Source: Streptomyces rhizoryzae
Lineage (GTDB): Bacteria > Actinomycetota > Actinomycetes > Streptomycetales > Streptomycetaceae
Length of the DNA stretch: 64,000 nucleotides
Reading direction: 5' to 3'
Assembly (NCBI RefSeq): GCF_023155275.1
Contig: NZ_JALMUV010000020.1
Span: 1-64,000, forward strand
Made by a program: the position numbers and the translations under genes. Shown here piece by piece: positions 24,859-31,779 of this stretch (positions are counted from its first letter, which is position 1; the number at the start of each line of letters is the position of its first letter). Below the pieces are notes generated by a model. The model searched no databases, was not told the DNA's origin, and worked only from the letters and a program-made list of their open reading frames with translations.

Positions 24859-26028
24859 GTGGACGGGGGACTGCTGACCATCGGGGCGTTCGCCCGGGCC
24901 GCCCGGCTCTCGCCCAAGGCCCTGCGCCTGTACGACGAGCTGGGCCTGCTGACCCCCGCCCACGTCGACCCGCACAGCGGCTACCGCCGCTACGCCCCGG
25001 CCCAGTTGGAGCGGGCCCGGCTGGTCGCCTGGCTGCGCCGGCTCGGGATGCCGCTGGCCCGGATCCGCGAGGTGTGCGAGCTGGCACCGGGGCCCGCGGC
25101 CCGGGCGGTCGCCGCGTACTGGGCGCAGGTCGAGGCCGAGGTCGCCGCCCGCCGGGACCTGGCCGCCTTCCTCGTCGACCAGTTGGCACGGAAGGACCCC
25201 GCGATGACCGAGCAACACCCGCAGCCCACCCAGCCGTTGACGCTGCGCTGCGCCGCCCTCACGGACCAGGGGCTGGTCCGCACCGTCCACCAGGACGCCG
25301 CCTACGCCGGCCGGCGCCTGCTGGCGGTGGCCGACGGCTTCGGACCCGGGGGCGGCCCGGCGGCCACCGCCGCCATCGAGGCGCTCAAGGCCCTGGAGGA
25401 CCGGGACCTGACCGGCCTGCCCGCCGCGGACCTGCCGGGCGTCCTGGCGGCGGCGGCCCTGCCCGCCCACCGGGCCGCGCACGGGGCGGACGGCCCCGAG
25501 GGAGCGGCGGCGGGAACGGGGGGCGGTGCGGCCGGGGCCGGGGACAGGGCGATGACCGGTAGCACCCTCACCGCCCTGCTGCACTCCGGTTCCCGGCTGG
25601 CGCTGCTGCACCTCGGCGACTCCCGCGCGTACGTCCTGCGCGACTCCGGCCTCTTCCGGATCACCCACGACCACAGCGTGGTCCAGTCCCTCATCGACGA
25701 GGGGCGGCTCACGCCCGAGGAGGCGCCGTCGCACCCGCAGCGGTCCCTGCTGCTGCGGGCGCTGGGCGGCGGCACCGACTTCGCCCCCGACCTCGACGTC
25801 CTGGACGCCCGGCCCCAGGAGCGCTACCTGCTCTGCACGGACGGCCTGACCGGCGTCGTCCCGCCGGAGGCGATCCGGGCGGCCCTCACCGGGGCGGCCA
25901 CCCCGCAGCAGGCCGTCACCGACCTCGTCCGCCTCACCCGCGAGGCGGGCGCCCCGGACAACGTGGGCTGCGTGGTGGCCGACCTGGTGGGGGAGGGGGC
26001 GGGGGTGCAGGGGCCGTGGGGGCCGTAG
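24859..26028 (+). CDS. MerR-PP2C fusion: HTH regulator with PPM phosphatase domain
   Basis: A 389-residue fusion. Residues about 5-75 are a MerR winged HTH (LTIGAFARAARLSPKALRLYDELGLLTPAHVDPHSGYRRY). A short coiled segment (to about 115) leads to a PPM/PP2C phosphatase domain (about 125-378). The metal-binding aspartates are present: DG at 159-160, HLGDSRAY at 251-258, CTDGL with Asp328, and DN at 367-368. GGAGG precedes the GTG start by 8 bases. MerR proteins normally carry ligand-binding tails; here a Ser/Thr-phosphatase domain takes that place, suggesting phospho-signal-coupled transcription control. The partner kinase is unknown. Confidence 0.85.
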   Translation: MDGGLLTIGAFARAARLSPKALRLYDELGLLTPAHVDPHSGYRRYAPAQLERARLVAWLRRLGMPLARIREVCELAPGPAARAVAAYWAQVEAEVAARRDLAAFLVDQLARKDPAMTEQHPQPTQPLTLRCAALTDQGLVRTVHQDAAYAGRRLLAVADGFGPGGGPAATAAIEALKALEDRDLTGLPAADLPGVLAAAALPAHRAAHGADGPEGAAAGTGGGAAGAGDRAMTGSTLTALLHSGSRLALLHLGDSRAYVLRDSGLFRITHDHSVVQSLIDEGRLTPEEAPSHPQRSLLLRALGGGTDFAPDLDVLDARPQERYLLCTDGLTGVVPPEAIRAALTGAATPQQAVTDLVRLTREAGAPDNVGCVVADLVGEGAGVQGPWGP

Positions 26029-26167
26029 GGGCCTGCCTCCGGGTGGTCTCCGGGGCCGGGCCGGGCCGGGCCGGTCTCCGGGTCCGGGCCGGTCTCCGGG
26101 CTCCGGTTTCGCTCCGGTCCGGGGGCGCCGTCTTCCGCCGGCCGGTCGTCGCGTCCCGGTCCCCCGG

Positions 26168-27457
26168 CTACGCCCGGCCCTTGAGCATCCCCTGGAAGTA
26201 CAGCTGCGGCAGGCCGTACCGCTTCAGGAACCACATGTCGGTGCGCTCCCGGGTGGTGTCCAGGAAGGGGAACGAGGGCGCCGGGCGGAGGTCGTAGTCG
26301 AACTCCGCCAGCACCATCTTGTGCCGGGCGGTGACCAGCGGGCAGGAGGTGTAGCCGTCGTAGCGGGCGGCGGCCGGCCGGCCCCGGAGACCGGCGAGGA
26401 GGTTGGCGACGACCACCGGGGCCTGTTTGCGGATCGCCGCGCCGGTCTTGGAGGTCGGGAGGTTCGCGACGTCCCCCAGGGCGAAAACGGTGGGGAAATC
26501 AGGGTGCCGGAGCGTGTGCGGATCCGCTGACACGTACCCGTAAGGGGATGCGGGGTCGGCCAGCGGGCCGTCCGCGACCCACTGCGGGGCGCGCTGCGGC
26601 GGGACCGCGTGCAGCAGGTCGTAGCGGACGGTCTCGGTGCGGCCGGTGGCGTGGTCGGTGAGGGCCGCGGCGCGCTCCGGCCCGTCCAGCCCGGTCAGTT
26701 CGGTGCGCAGGCGCACCTCGATGCCGTAGCGGCGGGCGGCCCCCTCCAGGGCACGGGCGAAGACCGGCACCTTGAAGAGGGACGGCTCCGGGAGCGCGAG
26801 GATGACGCGGATGTCGCCCAGGACCCCGCGCTTGCGCCAGTGGTCCGCGGCCAGGTACGCGATCTTCTGCGGGGCGCCACCGCACTTGACCGGCCCGGAC
26901 GGCATGGAGAACACCGCGGTGCCGCGCCGCATCCGGCGGATCAGCTCCCAGGTGTACGGGGCGAGGTCGGCCCGGTAGTTGCTGCTCACCCCGTCGTGGC
27001 CGACGGCCGCCGCCAGCCCCGGCACCCCGTCCCAGTCGAGGCTCAGCCCCGGGGCCAGGACCAGCCACTCGTAGGAGACGACCCGGCCGGCGGCGGTGGT
27101 GACGGTACGGGCCACCGGGTCGACGGCGGTGGCCCGCTCGCGCAGCCAGCGCACGCCGGGCGGGATGACCTCGGCCTCCGGGCGCAGGGCCGCCCGCAAC
27201 GGCGCCTGGCCGCCGCCGACCAGTGTCCACAGCGGCTGGTACCAGTGCGTCTCGGCGGGCTCCAGCAGCGCGACGTCCCGCAGCCCGGCACGCCGTAACC
27301 GGGCGGCAACGGTGATGCCCGCGGTCCCGCCCCCGACGATGAGGACCTGGTGGTGGGGGCGGTGGGGAGGGGCGGGCTCGGGGGCGGTTGCGGAGACGGG
27401 TGCCGGGTCGGTGCTGGGTGCCGGGGCCGGTGCCGGTCGGTCTGCTGACTGGGACAT
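26168..27457 (-). CDS. sqr: Sulfide:quinone oxidoreductase (SQOR type)
   Basis: A 429-residue flavoprotein. A Pro/Ala-rich N-terminal extension (about 36 residues) precedes the FAD-binding VLIVGGGTAGITVAARL. The catalytic cysteines appear as Cys192 (GPVKCGGAPQKI) and Cys372 (DGYTSCPLV), and the C-terminal FAD motif is FALGDVANLPTSKTGAA. These blocks and the LAEFDYD segment closely follow mitochondrial SQOR. The enzyme oxidises sulfide at the membrane, passing electrons to menaquinone and the sulfane sulfur to an acceptor thiol. AGGAG precedes the ATG at 27457. It is the last gene of the gntR-tauE-sqr direction and partners the divergent CstB-like protein. Confidence 0.88.
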   Translation of the reverse strand: MSQSADRPAPAPAPSTDPAPVSATAPEPAPPHRPHHQVLIVGGGTAGITVAARLRRAGLRDVALLEPAETHWYQPLWTLVGGGQAPLRAALRPEAEVIPPGVRWLRERATAVDPVARTVTTAAGRVVSYEWLVLAPGLSLDWDGVPGLAAAVGHDGVSSNYRADLAPYTWELIRRMRRGTAVFSMPSGPVKCGGAPQKIAYLAADHWRKRGVLGDIRVILALPEPSLFKVPVFARALEGAARRYGIEVRLRTELTGLDGPERAAALTDHATGRTETVRYDLLHAVPPQRAPQWVADGPLADPASPYGYVSADPHTLRHPDFPTVFALGDVANLPTSKTGAAIRKQAPVVVANLLAGLRGRPAAARYDGYTSCPLVTARHKMVLAEFDYDLRPAPSFPFLDTTRERTDMWFLKRYGLPQLYFQGMLKGRA

Positions 27458-27479
27458 GGGGGGCTCCTGTCTTTCCGGA

Positions 27480-27790
27480 TGGGGTGGTGGGTCGGGGGTT
27501 GGCTGGGGGTGGTGGGTCGGGGTGGCGAATCGGCGGTGGTGAGTGGGGAGGTGAGGTGGAGTGTGGTGTCTGGTGGGGAGCTTGCGGCTTGGGGGTGTGG
27601 TGCGCTGGGGGCTTGTGGGGTGGTCGTGGGTGGCGGTGGGCCTTGGGGGTGGGGGCTTTTGGGCCTTGCGTTTCGTGGCTGGGGTTGACCTTGGGTTTGG
27701 GCCTTCGCTTTGGGCCTTGGGTTTGGGCCTTGGGCGTTGGCTACCTGCTCCGTGGCCCGTCGGGGCTGTGGGTGGGTGGGCGGACGGGGA
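27480..27790. repeat. G/T-skewed low-complexity spacer between sqr and tauE
   Basis: The + strand is almost devoid of C-rich codon structure and strongly biased to G and T. A 17-bp unit, CCTTGGGTTTGGGCCTT, occurs at 27689-27705 and 27715-27731, with degenerate neighbours. There is no credible gene: no ribosome site, and the translation is low complexity. It interrupts the otherwise compact leftward gene set. Confidence 0.55.
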
Positions 27791-27800
27791 AGATCCGGGG

Positions 27801-28799
27801 CTAGAGGGCGGGCAGTGTGGTGGCCGCCATCGCCAGCGCGAGGACGGTGACCAGGGCGGCGAAGGAGGCGGTGAGGGCCTGCGGGCGGAGCCGGCCGGCG
27901 AGCCGGTTGCCGAGGTGGCTGCCGGTCGCGGCGCAGGCCGCGAGGGTGGCCAGCAGCGGCCAGTCCACGGACCCGGTACCGACCCGGGTGGCGAGCGCGG
28001 CACCGGAGTTGATGAGGATCACCAGCAGGGAGGTCCCGACGGCGACCGGCATCTCCAGCCCGAGGACGAGGGTCAGCGCCGGCACCACGACGAACCCGCC
28101 GCCCACCCCGAAGAACCCGGTCAGCAACCCGACGGAGGAAGCGGTCACGATGATCCGCAGCGGCCGGGGGCGGTTCCGGGGGGCTTGGTCGTGGTCCCGG
28201 GGCTGGTCGTGGCCCCGGGGCTGAGGGCGGTGAGTGCCCAGGGGGTGCCCCCGCACCCGTAAGGGAGGCGCTCCCGCCCGGAGGGGACGCTCTTCCGCCC
28301 CTGGGGAACGCTCCTCGGCCCGTACGGGGCGGGCCCGCGCCCCTGAGGGACGGGCGGGCACCCGTAAGCGGCGCAACGGCACCCGTAAGCGGCGCAGCCA
28401 CCGCCCCGCCCGCCCCGGGGTGCTTCCCCGCGCCCCGCGGAGCGCCATCCCCGCGGCCACCACGAGCAGCAGCCCCGAGAACGCCGCCATCAGGGCCGTG
28501 GGGTCCAGGGCCGCGCTCCACCGGGAGCCGGCGAAGCTCCCGGCCGTACCCAGGGCACCGAACACCGCCCCGGCGCCCCAGCGGACCCGGCCGGCCCGGG
28601 CGTGGCAGACCAGGCCGCTGACCGCGCCGACCGCGACGACCACCAGGGCACCCGTGGTCGCCGCGTGCGGGGACTGGCCCAGCAGATAGACCAGGACGGG
28701 CACCGCCAGCACCGAACCGCCGCCGCCGAGCGCGCCCAGCAGCAGCCCGATCAGCAGACCGCAGGGCAGCGCCGCGACGGCTATGAGGACGGACGACAC
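27801..28799 (-). CDS. tauE: TauE/SafE family sulfite/organosulfonate exporter
   Basis: A 332-residue membrane protein made of two four-helix halves, each with the family glycine motif (LLLGALGGGGSVLAVPVLVYLLG and GLLTGFFGVGGGFVVVPALTLVLG). The halves are separated by an unusually long Arg/Pro-rich loop (residues about 125-215) with LRRLRVP repeats. Three in-frame TTA codons (codons 138, 145 and 180) lie in this loop, so translation should depend on the bldA tRNA. It would export sulfite or thiosulfate formed by sulfide oxidation. The GTG start lies 6 bp from the gntR stop, consistent with an operon. Confidence 0.85.
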   Translation of the reverse strand: MSSVLIAVAALPCGLLIGLLLGALGGGGSVLAVPVLVYLLGQSPHAATTGALVVVAVGAVSGLVCHARAGRVRWGAGAVFGALGTAGSFAGSRWSAALDPTALMAAFSGLLLVVAAGMALRGARGSTPGRAGRWLRRLRVPLRRLRVPARPSGARARPVRAEERSPGAEERPLRAGAPPLRVRGHPLGTHRPQPRGHDQPRDHDQAPRNRPRPLRIIVTASSVGLLTGFFGVGGGFVVVPALTLVLGLEMPVAVGTSLLVILINSGAALATRVGTGSVDWPLLATLAACAATGSHLGNRLAGRLRPQALTASFAALVTVLALAMAATTLPAL

Positions 28800-28805
28800 G
28801 GCCCG

Positions 28806-29660
28806 TTACGCCGACGGCGCCGCGGCGCGCGGGGCGAGGGCGACCGCCTGACTCGCGTCCGACCACTCGGCGACGAACGCGAAGCGGTCGCCGCGGACCA
28901 CCGTCTCGCGCCACTCCACGGGCCGTTCACCGGCCCGCCCGAGCCGTTCGATGGCGAACGCCGCCTCGCGGTCGGCCAGTCCCAGCAGCCACGCCTGCCG
29001 GATGTCCGGGAGGAACGGAGCGATCCGTTCCCGCCCGCCGCTGACCTTCACCCCGCAGCGCCGCGCCAGCTCCCCGTAGAGCGAGGTGTGCCCGAAGTCC
29101 GCGTCCAGGAGGGGCTCGGCGACCTCCGCCGGGAGGTACGCGGTGTCGTGGGCGAGCGGTTCGCCGTCGGCGAGCCGGAGCCGCTCCAGGACCACCAGGG
29201 GCGCGTCCGGGACCAGCCCCAGGTGGCCGGCGACCACCGCGTCCGCGGTCCGTTCCAGCCGCAGCACCTCACTGCGCTGCTCCACGCCCTGCGCCTCCAG
29301 CTCGCGGAAGAGGCTGTAGAGGGAGCCGAGCGGCTGCTGTATGCGGCGGGTGTCGAGCCGGCTGGCGCGGCCGCGTTCGGCGATGACCAGGCCGTCCGCG
29401 CGCAGCTTGCGCAGCGCCTCCCGGACGGTGTGCCGGCTGACCTCGTACTCGCTCGTCAGCCGGTGCTCGGCCGGGAACTCCTCGGTGAACGCGCCCGATT
29501 CCATCCGGCGGCGCAGATCGGCCAGCAGCTGCGCCCACAGGGGCAGCGGTGACCCGCGGTCCAACGGGCGGGGACCGTAAGGGTCCTGGCCGCCGGGGTC
29601 GGCGCCACCGGGGGAGTTGCGGCCGTGCGCGCCCGTCGGGCGGTGCTGAGGCGGCGTCAT
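28806..29660 (-). CDS. GntR family (HutC-type) transcriptional regulator
   Basis: A 284-residue regulator. A Gly/Pro-rich N-terminal tail (about 40 residues) precedes the winged HTH (LWAQLLADLRRRMESGAFTEEFPAEHRLTSEYEVSRHTVREALRKLRADGLVIAERGRAS). A UTRA-type effector domain with LVVLERLRLADGEPLAHDTAYLP follows. GAGAGG stands six bases before ATG 29660. It is transcribed with tauE and divergent from the cstB-like gene; a perfect palindrome lies between. Control of sulfide-oxidation genes by a GntR protein is inferred from this layout. Confidence 0.87.
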   Translation of the reverse strand: MTPPQHRPTGAHGRNSPGGADPGGQDPYGPRPLDRGSPLPLWAQLLADLRRRMESGAFTEEFPAEHRLTSEYEVSRHTVREALRKLRADGLVIAERGRASRLDTRRIQQPLGSLYSLFRELEAQGVEQRSEVLRLERTADAVVAGHLGLVPDAPLVVLERLRLADGEPLAHDTAYLPAEVAEPLLDADFGHTSLYGELARRCGVKVSGGRERIAPFLPDIRQAWLLGLADREAAFAIERLGRAGERPVEWRETVVRGDRFAFVAEWSDASQAVALAPRAAAPSA

Positions 29661-29733
29661 ATCGGTCCTCTCGTTCGTCATCCGGCCTGTCGCGGAAAGG
29701 GGCCCGGCTTGCCCCCCGCCCACCGGATACTTA

Positions 29734-29745
29734 ATGTACGTACAT
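29734..29745. promoter_or_regulatory. Perfect palindrome ATGTACGTACAT, candidate GntR operator
   Basis: A 12-bp perfect palindrome in an AT-rich patch (ACTTAATGTACGTACATCC) lies 74 bp from the gntR start and 143 bp from the cstB-like start. Its position in the divergent promoter region and its symmetry fit a dimeric GntR-family repressor site. Confidence 0.6.
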
Positions 29746-29887
29746 CCGTGCATCCGCACAACGCGCCGCGGTATGCCCGACCGGAACCAGCCCACCCCCA
29801 ACGCCCCGACCCCGACCCGCCCGAAGACCCCGCGGGCATCCGAACACCGGGCACCGCACCTGGCACCGCACCCCCTGGAGGCCGACC

Positions 29888-31393
29888 GTGCACTTCGCGC
29901 AGTACTACCTCGACTGCCTCTCCCAGGCGTCATACCTGATCGGCGATCAGGAGACCGGACGCGCCGTCCTCGTGGACCCCCGCCGCGACATCGACAGCTA
30001 CCTGGCCGACGCCGAGGCGGCCGGCCTGCGCATCGAGCTGGTCATCGAGACCCACGTCCACGCCGACTTCCTCTCCGGCCACCTGGAGGCGGCCCGGGCG
30101 ACCGGCGCCGAGATCGCCTTCGGCGAAGCCGCCGAAACCGGCTTCCCCATACGGCGGTTACGAGACGGCGAACGCATCTGCCTGGGCACCCCGCCGAATC
30201 CGGGACGGCAGCCCGCGACCGCACCAGGGGCCGCGGCCGAACCCGGTGCGGACCTCCAGCCCGCACCAGGGGCGAACATCCGGCAGCCCGCATCGGGGGC
30301 GAACATCCGGAAGGAATCCGGGGTCACCCTCACCGTCCTCGCCACCCCGGGCCACACCCCGGAATCCATCTGCCTGGTCATCAGGGAAAACCCCGACGAC
30401 GAGGTCCCGTTCGGCGTCCTGACCGGCGACACCCTCTTCGTCGGCGACGTCGGCCGCCCCGACCTGCTCTCCGCCGCCGGCCACTCCCCCCAGGACATGG
30501 CCGCCCGCCTGTACCGCTCCCTGCACACCAAACTGCTGACCCTCCCGGACGCGACCCGGATTTTCCCCGCACACGGCGCCGGTTCCGCCTGCGGCCGCAG
30601 CATCTCCACCGAGACCAGCTCCACCATCGGCGACCAGCGTCGCCTGAACCACGCGCTCCAGCCCATGACCGAGGACGAGTTCGTCCGGCTGGTCACCGCC
30701 GGGCAGCCCACCGCCCCCGGATACTTCGCCCACGACGCGGCCCTCAACCGGGACGGCCACCCCCTGAGGGACCCCGCCCCGCCCGCCCCGCTCACCCTGA
30801 CCGAGGCGCTCACCGCACGCGACGAGCACGGCGCCGCCCTGCTCGACTGCCGTCCGGCCGCCGCCTACGCCCGCGCCCACCTCGCCGGCTCGCTGCACGT
30901 CGGACTGGACACCCGGTTCGCGGAGTACGCCGGCACCGTGATCACCCCCGGCACCCCGATCGTCCTCCTGGCCGACCCGGGAACCGAGCACGAGGCCCGC
31001 CTCCGGCTCGCCCGGATCGGCTACGACCGGGTCCTGGGGCACCTGCCCGACCCGGCCGCGGCACTCGCCGGCGCCCCGGAACTCACCCGCCGCAGCGAGC
31101 GCCTCCACCTGGCCGACCTGCTCCCGCGGCTGTCCCTGGCGCCCGAGTCCGGAGCCCAGCTCATCGACGTCCGCAACCCGGCCGAGTACGCCACGGGCGC
31201 CCTGCCCGGCGCCCGCAACATCCCGCTCGCCGCCCTCCCCGCCCGGACCGCCGAACTCGACCCCTCCCGCCCCGTCATCCTCTACTGCCGCAGCGGCAAC
31301 CGTTCACTGATCGCCGCCGCACTCCTCGAATCCCGCGGCTTCACCCACCTCACCGACCTCGCCGACGGCTTCACCCCAGCCCTGACCCCCTGA
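29888..31393 (+). CDS. CstB-like persulfide dioxygenase-rhodanese fusion
   Basis: A 501-residue protein. The N-terminal metallo-beta-lactamase domain (about 1-240) has the ETHE1-type motif THVHADFLSGH (residues 55-65), His156 in TPGHTPES, Asp181 in GDTLFVGD and His229 in PAHG. A central rhodanese-like domain (about 305-390) lacks the active Cys. The C-terminal rhodanese (about 405-498) has the active-site loop YCRSGNRS with Cys467. This order matches staphylococcal CstB, which converts persulfides to thiosulfate. A 40-residue insert with GANIRQPASGANIRK repeats sits at about 103-143, and codon 91 is TTA. GGAGG precedes the GTG start by six bases. Confidence 0.87.
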   Translation: MHFAQYYLDCLSQASYLIGDQETGRAVLVDPRRDIDSYLADAEAAGLRIELVIETHVHADFLSGHLEAARATGAEIAFGEAAETGFPIRRLRDGERICLGTPPNPGRQPATAPGAAAEPGADLQPAPGANIRQPASGANIRKESGVTLTVLATPGHTPESICLVIRENPDDEVPFGVLTGDTLFVGDVGRPDLLSAAGHSPQDMAARLYRSLHTKLLTLPDATRIFPAHGAGSACGRSISTETSSTIGDQRRLNHALQPMTEDEFVRLVTAGQPTAPGYFAHDAALNRDGHPLRDPAPPAPLTLTEALTARDEHGAALLDCRPAAAYARAHLAGSLHVGLDTRFAEYAGTVITPGTPIVLLADPGTEHEARLRLARIGYDRVLGHLPDPAAALAGAPELTRRSERLHLADLLPRLSLAPESGAQLIDVRNPAEYATGALPGARNIPLAALPARTAELDPSRPVILYCRSGNRSLIAAALLESRGFTHLTDLADGFTPALTP

Positions 31394-31441
31394 CCCCCTG
31401 ACCCCGAGGACCGAACCCGGGCCTCCGGGGCTGTGAGCCTC

Positions 31442-31611
31442 GGGGCCCACGGGCCTGGCGGCTCACGGGTTTGGTGGCCACGGGCCTGGCGGCTCACGGG
31501 CCTGGTGGCCACGGGCTTGGCGGTCCACGGGTTTGGTGGCCACGGGCTTGGTGGCCACGGCCCTGGCGGCCCACGGGTTTGGTGGCCACGGCCCTGGCGG
31601 CCCCCGGTCCT
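31442..31611. repeat. Minisatellite of 15-16-bp units
   Basis: About eleven consecutive copies of GGYGGCYCACGGGYYT-like units alternate in 16- and 15-bp lengths, giving a 31-bp higher-order period. It lies between the cstB-like stop and the convergent MFS gene; the following 170 bp (to 31779) are C-rich and empty. Both strands are open for some distance, but no ribosome site or protein-like composition is present, so I treat it as non-coding. Confidence 0.7.
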
Positions 31612-31779
31612 CGCGCCCGTGAGCCGCTCATCCTCGGCCCCCACCCTCGGCTTCTAACCCTTGGCCTACGAGCCCCGAACCCGCAGGCCCCGCCCCAGCC
31701 CCCTCCTCCGACCGCGCCCACTCCACCTCCCTCCGCTTCCTCCCCACGCCCCACCACCCGCTGCCCCTCACTCGGCTCC

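Noticed and set aside
31442..31611. CRISPR array
   Set aside because: Units are 15-16 bp without unique spacers and there are no cas genes; it is a simple tandem repeat.
31433..31657. Trp/Pro/Gly-rich ORFs on both strands of the minisatellite
   Set aside because: They arise from the repeat itself; no ribosome site, no known domain, and equal openness on both strands.
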